A stretch of DNA of 64,000 nt from positions 11,408,001 through 11,472,000 of the forward strand of contig NC_060023.1 of NCBI RefSeq assembly GCF_021134715.1. The letters run 5' to 3'. The stretch is from Daphnia pulex. Its lineage: Eukaryota; Arthropoda; Branchiopoda; Diplostraca; Daphniidae. Of the stretch, positions 11,185-22,607 are shown in pieces. Both the position numbers and the translations under genes were made by a program. The notes below the pieces were generated by a model. That model ran no database searches and had not been told where the DNA came from. It worked only from the letters and a program-made list of their open reading frames with translations. Numbering within the stretch: position 1 is the first letter of the stretch; each line of letters opens with the position of its first letter.

Positions 11185-12472
11185 TTAGCAAAAATTCATC
11201 CCGGATGTTATTACGTAAGTAGGTGGGCGACATCGTTGGGGACATTCGTCCAAATCGCTGAGTTGTTCTGTAATGAATTTAGGACCCAAGGATCTGGAAC
11301 CCACAAAAGTGCGATCTCTTCTCTGTTTCGGAAACGGTTGGGTGTTCCGGTATACCTCGCAGCAGTAGCTATCGTGAGCAATCTAATCCACCGGAATTAA
11401 AACGGATGTGTCAGTTTAACAGACAAATGCTTTTATTTGACAAAATTACCGAATTGTTCTCTGCTATGGGCCAAATGAGCTCATCCAATAGAATCTGATC
11501 GTAATCATACTTGTGCGAATGGTTAGCTCTAAACATTTTCTCAGCCGCAAGGACGATCCTGGTACGATCCTGGCTGACTTTCACTCCCCAGCAGCCTGTT
11601 GGGAACAAATACTAAGTAACCGCTACTAATTCAATTAGGTAATAGATTTAAACTTACACCCCATAATAAACCCAAAGAAACAGTGGGCTGGATGGTCTCT
11701 CATGATGTGGAAGGATTTGTTGCTAGCCAGCCACTCACCTACGGCTTCTTCTTCACGAGATGTTATCGCACTGTCGGAATCCCTTGACATAAGCGTGTCC
11801 ACCATTTCATCAAGTAGAGGTAACTGTGAAAAAATAATCCTTAAAAAAATAATCTCATGACGTATGAAGTTGTTCTATAGAGAATGAATTAATTACCCAA
11901 CGCCAAGTCATGGCAAATAAATCGCCTAAATTTCTCATCCGAATAATTTCCGTTGCGTTGCACAAATCGACGTGATCTTCACTGAATAACTTGAGGTCGT
12001 CGTCACTTGTTAAGTTGTGATAAATCCTCACAATCCAACCTAAAGAAAAATTTATTAATATAAACTCTAACGTCTTTATCTACGTGAATATGTTACCTGG
12101 ATAGATCGAGGGAATTAAATTGATCGTTCTTTTCAAAGGCGATAAATATTTGTCAAAAGCATCTGCCTTAGAGAAATCTCCGTAAAGAGAATACGAAATG
12201 ACTTTTTGGTGAGGGCCTCTCCTATCGGCAGCGCTGCTACAAGTTGAATTGTACGAATAATCATGACCTAATAGTAATCTGTTGCTTTGACGAATCAACG
12301 GTGTGTCTTGCAGGTAATATTTGAAATAATAATTACCAACTACCGAGTTGGGTAGTTGGAGTTGTTTGATTTTGGGGTGATACAGTGAAATGAGAACAAA
12401 GAGGCTCACGGAAACTAAAATAATTAAAAATAAGAAATTGCACCGGTAGGTGCACCATTTCACGCTACCCAT
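11185..12472 (-). CDS. Glycosyltransferase-like type II membrane protein with RDSD/RDHP motifs
   Basis: Five minus-strand exons: 12097-12472, 11897-12039, 11658-11823, 11450-11595 and 11185-11382; 342 residues. The anchor is FLFLIILVSVSLFVLISLY (about 14-32). The lumenal part contains VISYSLYGD, YPGWIVRIYHN, SRDSDSAITSREEEAVGEWL (RDSD 187-190), FHIMRDHPAH (RDHPAH 215-220) and a C-terminal Cys-rich tail. I know this set of motifs from uncharacterised bacterial and animal proteins that resemble nucleotide-sugar transferases, where RDSD plays the role of a DXD. I do not recognise a named family. The start is the first ATG and gives a proper anchor. It faces the B4GALT gene tail to tail. Confidence 0.8.
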
Positions 12473-12839
12473 CCAAACGTCCGTTTGGAGTCACGTGAAA
12501 GCCAGTTCCAACTGATTTTGATAATAAACCTTGGAAAAGGGTGTAGAGAGGTTATGGTAGCATATCGAGACAACCTTTTTTTTCCAACAAGTTCAAAATA
12601 AATGGGTTCGTTGGATAGTTAATTGCATATTGCGTTATCTCTAAAACACTATGCCTTGGGGAATTTAGAAAGGATTTTTTTTTTCTTTTAAAGGGTGGTA
12701 CTCGAAAAGGTAACCATTACCAAAAACTATAACATCTAAAATTTCCGGCACAACTTTTATACTTGGAGGAGATACAAATAGTAGCGATTAAACCGCTTTT
12801 ATACTTTTCTGCGGTTTGGATTTAAGGGTCGATTTTTCA
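12473..12839. other. Upstream region of the RDSD gene
   Basis: AT-rich stretch without an open frame of note. It presumably contains the promoter of the minus-strand gene that starts at 12472, and it borders repeat copy 2. Confidence 0.4.
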
Positions 12840-14040
12840 TAAATTCTAATCGATATCTTAAGCTTAAGTATTGCTAATTAGAATATCAGTGTCATCAGTG
12901 TCGTCTGCTTTATTTTAGAAGTATACAAGTTACAAGCACAAACAAGGCATCATAATTGATACAAGTTTCGAAAAGGAAACTCTATTATAAACGGAACTAT
13001 CACGTTTTTGGTCGTGGGTGCACGAAAATAAAATAACAAAAATGTGGTCATCGTCATGTGAAACGCAGCCATCCATGCTCCTCTCCACTCCAGCATGCTG
13101 TTTGGCGGGTAAATACTCACAATGAAAATGGGATGACTAATTTGGAAGCCAGAATCGCCAGAATCTAGAAGAGGTATACTTCTTCCAAGTTTGTGAATTG
13201 ATACTTCCTGACTAGCATTATTTATCCCCTTGTCGATACATGGCAGTTTCTTCACACTAAATGTAACCTTTTCCTCTGTGCAGATTTGAGGCCTGAGCCA
13301 GCCATCGTAACAGTAAAGTTTTGCTTGTGTTGGAATTTCAGTCATATGATTTGACCGATGACCTCCTGCCATCAGCAATAATAATCACAGTATCATCCCT
13401 CAGGTAATAATTTTCGTTACTTTTATTACCTGCATGCCGCCTGCCAGATTTTGTGATTATGCATGACTTGCAGTGTATTCCATGGAAACCTTCAATTCTC
13501 CTGTTTAATAACAATTAGGGTATAACCCTGGTACACAACTACTGTCTTATTTTCAACTTTCCTTGCTATTGTTATTTTTACTGTAAATATTTTTTCGTAA
13601 CCCATTGTTGAAATCTCTTATTTAGATAAACAGCATCTCATCTAATTGGAGAAACTTCTAGAGTCGACCAAGTTAAGGATCTCTTCAATTCCCCTTTATC
13701 TAATGTCCTCGTGTACTCCCATGTGAGTGTGGGTGTATTCACGAGGACTCCCGTTTTCCCGCCTGGGGGATTCAACTTTTCTTCGGATGGAGGAGCACTT
13801 GTGGATGCCTGGCTGTATTTCCCAGGCATAAAGGTAGGAAAAATTCATTTCTATCTTTCCTTTCTGACTGTTGATTGAGTGGCGTTTATTATTAACTGAT
13901 TCCTGGGCCATGCATGCAGTTGGCTGAAACTGTTTTCCCTTGCCCTTATTTGTTTTTCTCAGTCAGGGTTCATTCAATAGCACACGTGTAGAACCACTGC
14001 AGATCAGGCCTGTTTTTGTACCCCGCAACTTTATCTGTTG
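12840..14040 (-). repeat. Dispersed ~1.1 kb repeat, copy 2 (minus orientation)
   Basis: Read on the minus strand, this copy shares ordered blocks with copy 3 from its first end (GCCTGATCTGCAG near 14000-14015, then GAACCCTGACTGAGAAA near 13963-13976) through the hairpin (13705-13748) and the GCCTCAAATCTGC block (near 13280-13292) to TTCTAATTAGCAATACTTAA near 12865-12884, which it shares with copy 1. It is the longest of the three and defines an element of about 1.2 kb. No protein is evident; the open frames across the hairpin are not kept over the full element. It lies between the RDSD gene and PC-esterase gene C. Confidence 0.75.
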
Positions 14041-14254
14041 GCCAATTCAAAAATATTTGAACTTGAAACATTTAAAGCAAATTGAAACTTGAACAATTTT
14101 TTTTTCAAACAAGAGGGTTTTGTCGCCACACCGGCATTTGGTTGAGTCCCACATAAGTAGTTAAATTAAAAAGAAATATTCATTCGTTGAGATTTCGAGT
14201 TAGTCGGTGGAAATGCCCACTAGATTTTATTAACCTTGAAACAAATGACGTAAG

Positions 14255-15612
14255 CTACATTACTGATTCACATATGTGATTAATAATAAGTTGGGTGCCT
14301 ATGGATAACGCTGCCATTCCTGGGTGGATTGTATCGTGGCAATTGACGTACCTCGGGGGATCTCGGCGGTCGTACCTCGCCAAGGCGCACCCCCGAAGGT
14401 ATTCCTCGACAACGGCGTTCACAGAATCCCAAATCACTATTCTTGTATCTCTGTAAAAATAAGGATCCTGAGTGCCATACAATTTCAGCTAAAGTTTTAT
14501 TATTGCATAGACCTGAATATGCGATGCATCACTTTGTTGTACATAATAATCGTTTCGGCATCTATTTCACGACTGAACCGGTCCGCACCGGTCGGACTCT
14601 GACGTAACCAGACAATCTCCAGGTGAGGATGAACTGTCAAAGTTTGGTTGATTAAAGGCATCAGATCTCTCTCCATCAGGGTCTCGTACATTTCTAGTGA
14701 ACTGTTGACATTTGTCCTGCTAACATGATGGGCCGTAACTCCTGTTAGGAGAATTTAAAAAAATGCGCGAAAAAAAAATTCAAATCAGTAACGAATTAAT
14801 TAGTTAACACAACCCACCAAGGAGAATAAAATCTGGCACGTGGCTGTCGTCGTTTGTTGAGGCCCAACGCTTGAAATCGGCAATCAAATCATCTTTGATG
14901 ACATTGCGCCAGTAGAAAGAAACGCGCAAGTCGTGTAAAAGCCAACTCGTCACATTGCGATCCTCGTGAAAGTGATAGAACCCCGACTTGGTGATACTGT
15001 GCACCATCTTCCTATCGTGATCGGGAACGCGCTGTTGTGTAATTAATTTAAAAAAAAAATTAATTTCTTGATTTAATCATACTAAGGGCAATAAGGAAAA
15101 TACTAGCCTGGAGAAAACTAAAGAAATGTTGGCGAATGGTCGAGTCGCCAATAAATGCGATATGGATCGGTCGCCAGTTTCTTTGTTCCGCCATGGAATC
15201 CAGGCAGCGGACGACATCTTCCGTCGTGTATTCCCGAAGCGCTCGATTTCTATTAACAGTGACGTAGCTAACGTGATCGCTTCTGATGTCGAGAAATTGT
15301 CGCTTCAAATAATTGTCTCCGTGACGGTATTTAACGGCAGTGGAAATTAAATTCGTCGGTAAACTTAAACTTTGATTTGTCGTGAATTTCCAGCTTAAAT
15401 GTTCCTTTACCACGATGAGTGCAATCAAAATGAATAAAATTGATTTCAGAATAACCCTGTGAAAATTGGATACCAAGCTAAATTTTGGACATTTGGCTGT
15501 ATAAGTACATATCATATTCTTGTTACCTTAGGCTCTTGGGCTTTATCCCATTTTTAGAGCAATAACATCTAAGTTTACACCACTCGTTTTCACTCGAAAC
15601 CGCGTCTAACAT
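14255..15612 (-). CDS. CASD1-like PC-esterase domain protein C (with a GC-AG intron)
   Basis: Five minus-strand exons: 15527-15612, 15108-15456, 14818-15031, 14513-14741 and 14255-14450; 357 residues. Exon 1 gives a cytosolic tail and exon 2 opens with the anchor SILFILIALIVV. GDS is at 132-134 (FIGDSTIRQHFF) and DxxH at D332/H335 (CHDTIHPGM). The chosen first exon (MLDAVSS start) fits by AAG|GTAACA..TTTTCACAG and phase; a shorter single-exon start at 15515 also exists. The exon 2/3 junction reads CTCCAG|GCTAGT, a GC rather than GT donor, at the position where genes A, B and D have GT. Exon 4 is again 229 bases. LLGVTAHH is the mid-domain block. Probably a Golgi sugar O-acyl enzyme, substrate unknown. 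Confidence 0.87.
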
Positions 15613-15844
15613 GACGAAATGAGAGATTGCGCTAGACAAGTGGGAAGATACAGGTATTTTGTGGTTCTACCCTTTCTTTTTCCAGTCCCGGACCCTTGGA
15701 AGTTTTTCTCCGCTTCCCAAAAAATTACATATTGACGTTTGGTTCTATGTCATAGACTTTAATCCCATTAAAATTCTTTTAAATGTTATCAACTATTTTA
15801 TTTTCATATTGGCTTGCAAACTACAACAATGTAATATTATGGGA

Positions 15845-17144
15845 TTATTCGCATATGTGGTTAATAATGAGCTGTGTGCCTATCGATAATGCCCCCATTC
15901 CTGGATGGATGAAATCTTTGCAGTTCAGGTATCCGTTGTCGACTCGCTCGTGATCGGTGTTTTCGTTGTCTCGGCGCTCGTCTCTGGTCAGAGCACAGCC
16001 TCGAAGGTATTCCTCGACTATGAGATTAATCGTCTCCCACATCATCACTCGAGTGTCTCTGCAATGATTACCGTATTAGTTTTGTTTCGATTTGATTAAC
16101 GTAACACGCGGAGAGATAAGCAAATGAAGGAAAATAACTGAGAAATAGTACTTCAAGATAAGGCGAACGGCGTTGTTGTACATCCGAATGGTTTCGGGAT
16201 AAAAACCGCGATTGACTCGGTCCATGCTGGTGAGACTCTGGAGCAGCCAGACAATCTCCTGGCGAGGATGGACAGTCAGACTTTGATTGATGAGCGGCAT
16301 CAGTTGCTTTTCCAAAAGCTTCTCGTACGTCCGGAAACTGTCTGCGATTGTACTCCGATTGTTTTGGTCGATGTGATGGGCAGTTACTCCTGTTTATGAT
16401 GTAGAACGCCATTTGAGAAATAATAATTGATTATTAATTATCCACATAAATCTACCGAGGAGAATGAAATCTGGCGCTTGGCTGTCGTCGTCGGTTGATG
16501 CCCAGCGCTTGAAATCGGCAATCAAATCATCTTTGATGAGGTCACGCCAGTAGAAAGAAATGCGCAGATTGTCAAACAACCAACTCGTCACATTGCGATC
16601 CTCGTGATAATGGAACGGGTACCAGACATTTGAATACCTTTCAATTCTCCTATCAAAGTCCGGAATCAGCTAATAGCAAAAACATATTATAGACATTTTT
16701 TTAAAAAAGAAAAGCTATTTTAAAAATTGAATTAACCCTTAAAAACATGACGTAATGTTGACGAATCGTCGAGTCGCCAATAAATGCGATATGGAACGAT
16801 CGCCGGTTTCTCTTGGCCGATAGAGAATCCAAACAGCGGACAACATCTTGTGGTGTGAATTCACGAACTAATTGTCGCCGATTCCGGTTGAACGATGGGA
16901 CTGCTGGCCCATTGTTGGTTTCCACTTCTCTGTCAATGATGAAACTGATTCCGTCGCTGTTTAGCTGGAAGGAATGTCGATTGAAATAATTCTGAGCGTT
17001 TCGACAGCAATCAGCGGCAACGGATGAAGAACTTTCTCTGTCAAATTCAATTGATATTGGCGAATGCCGGCCACAAAGTTGATTGCAGCTGTCTGTCTCT
17101 TGCGAAGCGATGAACACTGTCATTACAATTACTAGTAAATGCAT
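15845..17144 (-). CDS. CASD1-like PC-esterase domain protein D (cleavable signal or short anchor)
   Basis: Four minus-strand exons: 16737-17144, 16456-16669, 16152-16389 and 15845-16058; 357 residues, the same length as its tandem neighbour C. The N-terminus (LLVIVMTVFIASQE) looks like a signal peptide or very short anchor, with no separate first exon seen. GDS lies at 123-125 (FIGDSTIRQHYV) and DxxH at D335/H338 (CKDFIHPGM). DLIADFKRWAST and VTAHH are shared with C. The usual WDS in the last exon is WET here; it is not a catalytic residue. Only 232 bases separate it from gene C on the same strand, so the pair is a tandem duplicate. The different N-terminus may mean that D is secreted while A-C are anchored. 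Confidence 0.87.
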
Positions 17145-18266
17145 CTCCCCAAATTCTAGGGAAGAAAATGTTTAATTTAATTCTTTTACTTTTCGTTTCA
17201 TTCCGTTTGAAACACTGTAAGTTGCGCGAGATTGCTTCAAGGATCTACTGTAGCTACTGAAAAATGAAGCAATATCCTTTATCGCTGAGGACCAAGAAAG
17301 TAGACTCGACGGTCCCGTGCTGGTCCTCTTCGGAGAACTCTGGACCAGATCGCCTATCGGCGGTATTATTTGGACGTTCTATTTGATTCTTGGTCTTTGA
17401 AACTATAATTGAAAAATCTTTTGTGTTGGAATGAGTCTGTCAATCATGTCCGAGTGGGTTGTCTCCGCCCAAATAGGGTTGACGTGGCATTACAACAAAA
17501 AAAGCGGGTAGATTCTTGATAACTTTTCTAAAGTAGGATTCATGTTATTATACTAATTTGGGTTTTCGGGACCCTATTAGAGTCGCATTCTAGAAACACG
17601 TCATCGAATTATGACAATCAGAATTATAAGGAAAAGACCCGAAGGGTTATCTTTCTAATTATAACTCTGATAAACAGATTTTCCCGCTAGCGATCCTGGT
17701 TCAAACAGGTTTTTTTAATTAATTTTTTTTTACCGATTACATAAGCGTCACAGTGCGTATAAGAATTTACAAACAAAATGACTACTTGTGGAAACGAAAG
17801 GATATCGCTCTATTTTTCTAAGTATACAGTAGTTCATTTGGAAGGTGACAGATGCTCGAAACTCGATCGCTAAGAGCACCTAACTTGCCTTCTAATTTCC
17901 CATCACATTTATACGTTTGTTAGTACCCAATTTTTCATTTCTAACTTTTTCTGTTTTAGTATACCAAACCTGCGCTGAATAACATTAAGTCAAAATCTTA
18001 TTCTCCGGAGAAAGTTTTTAGTTTGATATTGACAGACACCACTCCAAAATACCCTTTTGCAATTACAATTACTTTTTATATTTCGTTGTAATCAGTGTAT
18101 TTATAAATAAGAAATAATAACAGGTGATAACAGGAATATGTTTAACACTATGAAACGTCAAACCGGGAATGATTGACAATTATTCTTGGAGAATAATCAA
18201 TTTAGTCATATTATTTGAATAAACTCTGAAACAGGATCAATTCCATCTCATCAGATCTTGAGAGGA
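17145..18266. other. Intergenic region, no gene seen
   Basis: AT-rich sequence. A GGTTCAAAC string near 17698 resembles the B box of a tRNA gene, but no cloverleaf can be drawn around it. No open frame above about 50 codons has support. Confidence 0.5.
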
Positions 18267-19505
18267 TTAATTGAAATCGGCTGCTCTACTAACGGTCAGT
18301 GGGCAATGCTCTCTGGCCAGAATGGCCACAATTTGATTTTTATTATCTACATTAATCGGGTGGTGCAAAGAAATGGAATTCCACAAGTGGAGGCCGAAGC
18401 TTTCCTTGATTTCGAATAGCGTTTCAACATCGCTCATGTTGCCGTCATTTTGAAACAGCATGTGCGAAAACATGGCCGCCACTGGATGGAAGTAGCGATG
18501 AGACAAGAGTCGGACGTTGTTGCACTCGTTCGATTTCGGATTTCCCGCCACCAGACCGCAGACGCGGTTCATAATTTCAGCGATGGCATCCGGCCCGTGA
18601 TAGACGTAAGCTTCCGGATCGTATTCTTCCGCCAGCAATCGAATTAATTCACCGCTCAAATGGTGGCCGCGCTCCAGGTGCAGTACACTGTTGCCTATGG
18701 TGTCCTTGGCGGCGTTCTCGTAGACCAAACAGTTTCGAAACACGGGGCCCTGGAAGGCCTTCAGGGTCAGGATGTCCATGTCCAGGTAGAGTCCGCCACC
18801 TTTGTAGAGCGTCAAGACGCGGATGTAGTCGGACAGGTGTCCCATCTCGAACCGGCTCGTACGCCACACTCCCTTGGTGTACCAGTCTTCCAACGGTGTT
18901 GCAGCAAAGTAGTGGTCTTCGTTCAACAAGACAATTTCCACGTTAGGATATCGAGATAGAACTTTGAGCCAGGATGGATTAATGGGTAATTGCTGGGAAT
19001 GTATTGGGTCGGTGCTGGCGCAGTTTGTTGACGACCGCATCAGCAGGTGGACGGGACGGTCGGGATTATTTCTGGCCGCCGATTCGACGGCACAGCATTG
19101 CCTCAGACTCAGTTGGCTGCGCCCGCTTGTTTCGTGGAAAAAGATGCGCTGATCCGAAATGTTTCGAGACGTTCCGTCGTACATTCTCCACTCTTCCGGA
19201 TGGATATCTGGTTTGATGACGAGGCCGTCAGCTTTTGGTCGTTTAATGGCTACATGATTGTGAGCGCAAAATAATGTTCCGTGTGGTTCATCTTTTGGCG
19301 GATGCGGGTCCGGTAGCTTCCGGCTGAAATACACGAAAAATATTAAAATGAGGCCTAGTTGGAAATAGATGAAATATTTCCGCCGCTTTTTGGACAGGAA
19401 GCGTTGATTCACACATTTGCCCAGGGCGAATTCCATGTGTCTTAAAATAATAAACGTCGGAGAAGAGCGGAAGCGTTTGTCGAGACTTGCAACTTGAAGT
19501 TGCAT
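18267..19505 (-). CDS. Alpha-1,4-glycosyltransferase, A4GALT-like (intronless coding region)
   Basis: A single 412-residue open frame. The membrane anchor is at about 44-60 (YFIYFQLGLILIFFVYF). Family marks are IFFHETSGRSQLSLRQCCAV, ESAARNNPD, FEMGHLSDYIRVLTLYKGGG and the DXD in LYLDMDI (Asp 242 and 244). The Gb3-synthase-type end includes SFGLHLWNSISLHH. Length and order match the family. A second in-frame ATG at 19436 sits right behind an acceptor-like TTATTATTTTAAG, so the real start may be there after a 5' UTR intron. Unlike the copy at 6460-7564 the catalytic region has no intron and the sequence is quite divergent, so this is an old paralogue or a retrocopy rather than a recent duplicate. 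Golgi enzyme; sugar specificity unknown. Confidence 0.92.
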   Translation of the reverse strand: MQLQVASLDKRFRSSPTFIILRHMEFALGKCVNQRFLSKKRRKYFIYFQLGLILIFFVYFSRKLPDPHPPKDEPHGTLFCAHNHVAIKRPKADGLVIKPDIHPEEWRMYDGTSRNISDQRIFFHETSGRSQLSLRQCCAVESAARNNPDRPVHLLMRSSTNCASTDPIHSQQLPINPSWLKVLSRYPNVEIVLLNEDHYFAATPLEDWYTKGVWRTSRFEMGHLSDYIRVLTLYKGGGLYLDMDILTLKAFQGPVFRNCLVYENAAKDTIGNSVLHLERGHHLSGELIRLLAEEYDPEAYVYHGPDAIAEIMNRVCGLVAGNPKSNECNNVRLLSHRYFHPVAAMFSHMLFQNDGNMSDVETLFEIKESFGLHLWNSISLHHPINVDNKNQIVAILAREHCPLTVSRAADFN

Positions 19506-19801
19506 CGCTCTCTAAACACGACGACTGACTGGTGATGGAAAACACTTTCAATCTCATCCGCGCAAGGCGGGATTTCCGCGCTGAGGCCGGCCATTTTCGA
19601 TGGGCGTTGTCGAAAAGTAATCGTCTGATTGGCTAGTCCAACCTGAATCGTGACTGTGCCGAGCCAGTAAGAGTCAGTACACATTTTCCCTCAACAGCTA
19701 CTCGTACGTTCCCTAAACCAAGTCCTTGATTTAAGTTTAAGTTAATACTCAAAATCAAAAGAAATTGGAAATTCAATTTTGTGATCAATATTTTCGCCGC
19801 T
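19506..19801. promoter_or_regulatory. Shared upstream region of the A4GALT-like and fucosyltransferase genes
   Basis: The two genes diverge across about 300 bases (365 if the inner ATG at 19436 is used), so they may share control elements. No clear TATA or initiator pair is visible. Confidence 0.35.
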
Positions 19802-21322
19802 ATGGCGATAGCTAAACAGTTGACGATTTATTTGTGCCTAGTTGTGTTCGCTTTATCCGTTATTTTGATTCATTCTTTCTACATTAGTGATTATCAGTCG
19901 TACAAGAAACAATTGATTTCGTTTTCTTCTTTCAATCGCACCTGGAAATCGGTTTCAAAAAAGGTCTTAAATAATACCAGCATTTGATTATTTCACTCAA
20001 CCAAAATTAATTAGCATACGTGGCTACATAGTTAGCCACACCCTTTTTTCTAGCATCAAAACGGGTTGGATTCTGACACGTCTCCATTTCTGAAAGTTGA
20101 ATGCTTTTTTAAAAATAATTCATTTTTGTTTTATTTACAGGAAGTACAGGAAATGTATGCCAATAATGCTTTGAGATCGAAAGCTGACCATCATGTCGCT
20201 AAAGAGGAAACAGATTCAGACCATCTACTTACAACAACACCCAATAACACGACCGCTAACGAGTCGCCACTGAAAATCATTTTAATGTGGAATGCCTGGA
20301 CCAATCACATAGCCGATAAGCCTCTAGTCAAGGGACAATGTCCCGTCAAATCTTGTCTTTTCACGACCGACATGTCGCTGATGCAGCAAAGTGACGTCGT
20401 TGTCCTTCACTTTGACACGCTGGAAGACTACCCGGTCAATCGCCAGCCGCACCAGCGATTCGTTTTCTACCATTTCGAGTCTCCGGATAACACCGCGTCG
20501 GAATTAATGAACGATTCCAACTTCCGCTACGATTATTTCAATTGGACCATGACTTATCGGCGGGACTCGGACATTTACCTGCGTGATTATTACGGCTCCC
20601 TTATTGCCAAGGCCTCCATTAAGAATAATTCTCGTGAAATGAGATACAATTACGGAAATCTGACGAATAATAATTACAACGACCAGATTATTCCTGACGC
20701 CATTCATATTCTCCCCGGTATGGAATTAGTGAAAACGGATTTGAATTTTACCGCTCTGATTCGTGGCAAGAGTAAAATGGTGACGTGGTTTGTTGGACAC
20801 TGCACGACGCCCATCCGGCGTGAAGAGTACGTCCGCCAGTTGAGCCAGTACGTTCCGGTCGACATTTACGGCAATTGCACCCAAGATTGCCCGTACCACT
20901 GCGACGAAATGTTGCGCGCCGAATACAAATTCTACTTGGCCTTTGAAAATTCCTGGTGTCCGGATTACGTGACTGAAAAGTTCATCCGGCCTTATGTTTA
21001 TGACGCCATCCCCATCTTCCTCGGCGGTGCCGATTACAGTCAGTTCGCCCCGCCGCATTCTTACATCAACGCCAGAGATTTTCATTCGCCAAAAGAATTG
21101 GCTGATTATTTGATTCTGTTGGACAAGTCGGACGATCTGTACGCCCGTTACTTTGATTGGAAAAGAGACTATTACGTTTCTGTTCCTGATTATTACGGAT
21201 GGTGTGAATTATGTCGAATGGCTCACGATAATACTCTGCCGATCAAAGTGTATCACGACATCAAGCAGTGGTGGATGTTGGATGCCGGAGAATGCGAATC
21301 CAATTCAACCAAATATTTTTGA
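19802..21322 (+). CDS. Alpha-1,3-fucosyltransferase (GT10)
   Basis: Exons 19802-19963 and 20141-21322 encode 447 residues. The anchor is IYLCLVVFALSVILIHSFYI (about 9-28), followed by a long stem rich in Thr/Asn and then the GT10 domain. Diagnostic blocks are the acceptor-side FVFYHFESP (161-169), DYFNWTMTYRRDSD (185-198) and the GDP-fucose motif YKFYLAFENSWCPDYVTEKF (316-335) with the following RPYVYDAIPIFLGG. A paired-Cys end (CELC) closes the domain. These enzymes add fucose to GlcNAc of Lewis-type chains or to the chitobiose core. FucT-A (core) and FucT-C types cannot be separated by eye. I chose the ATG at 19802, which gives the cleanest anchor; no earlier ATG is in frame. Confidence 0.94.
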
Positions 21323-22607
21323 GAATCTATTTTAAAAATTTTGTATCTATGCTGAATAATATAAATTTTAATTTAAGAGAAAATTCGTGAATTTTGTCAC
21401 GCAAACGATCTTGAAAAAAAAGAGCGAGGTCATGTAGTGATAAACTGATACAAGCACTATAGTTGCATTTCCATAATTATCCTGTCAGTCACTTTTCCTA
21501 CATGAGGAGAGAGAGAGAGAAAAAGATCTGAGTCGATCCCTGAGGCAAACCCGTAACGTCATAGTCCCATCAATCATTTCCAAGGTATAATAAGAGCTGA
21601 TGCGATAAGGTAAGGAAAGCAAGTTAGACATATGGAAATAGAACAACGTTAAGATAATTATATAGTATGGCACATATTTAATGTGCGAATGAGAAATAAC
21701 TATTAATTTAATAACAGAAAAATGTGTTACTTTTAATATTCGTAATTGCACTGTTGCGTTACACCGGACAACAATCGCGCTTTACATTTCTCATTTTGTT
21801 TTTTAATTGTTTTCATTATTCTCTGTTGAGACCCATACCAATTTAATACCTAGCTGTGGAATAATAATTTGAATGTATCTATGTTCCCCTTTATTTCCAA
21901 ATCCGGAACAGAATCCGCAAATGCGGAATTATTTTAGAATTAAGAGAAACTCACCAGCAGCCACGGGAGCGTTTGCACTATCTTTTGGTGAAGACGACAT
22001 TCACTTGTTTACTGAATGAAGTACACGTGGATAAGTATAGAGTGCTGGCTACAACATATTATAGTCTACTTGTTGGGTAATAGCGATGCTGTTATTTTAC
22101 GCAACGAAAGTTGCCTATTAGGAAATAAGCTCCTCCTCGTATTGGTAGAGGCCCCATCATGCCCCAACTTGGTAGACGGGTCTTATTCCAAACACTTTTT
22201 TTCAATGGATTGTGTAATTTATTTATTACTTTCCAGATATTCTGCTACGTAAGTTACGCTGTATTTCTAAATCCTTTTTGTAATTACATCTCAATCGCAT
22301 CGGACCCTGACTCAGTTGGGTAGTACTAAAAGGTTCCACGTATTATTCTTACCCATGTTGTTTAGCAACAGCCACTTCTGGAAACTCAAACTCATTGAAA
22401 GACTCAGCCCACTGCGAATAGATGATGTACACCCGCATACTGGTGATTGTTTTCAGACCAACCACAACTTTGAAACAATCAACAACGGTTTTACAGACCT
22501 AACACCGCATCTAGTCAGATGACTGAGAGGTAAACGACATAATTTTGATCTGTCATGGGCAACTTACATAATTTAATATTTCTTTCTTTTAAAAAATTTC
22601 AGAGCAA
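21323..22607. other. Intergenic region before the METTL24-like gene
   Basis: No gene that I can support. It holds a short GA run (21506-21523) and a moderately GC-rich patch around 22130-22185. An acceptor TTTTAAAAAATTTCAG ends at 22601, just before the next start codon, so a noncoding 5' exon probably lies upstream, perhaps ending near 22528. Confidence 0.45.

Noticed and set aside
17680-17720. tRNA gene suggested by a GGTTCAAAC box
   Set aside because: No acceptor, D or anticodon stem can be drawn around it.
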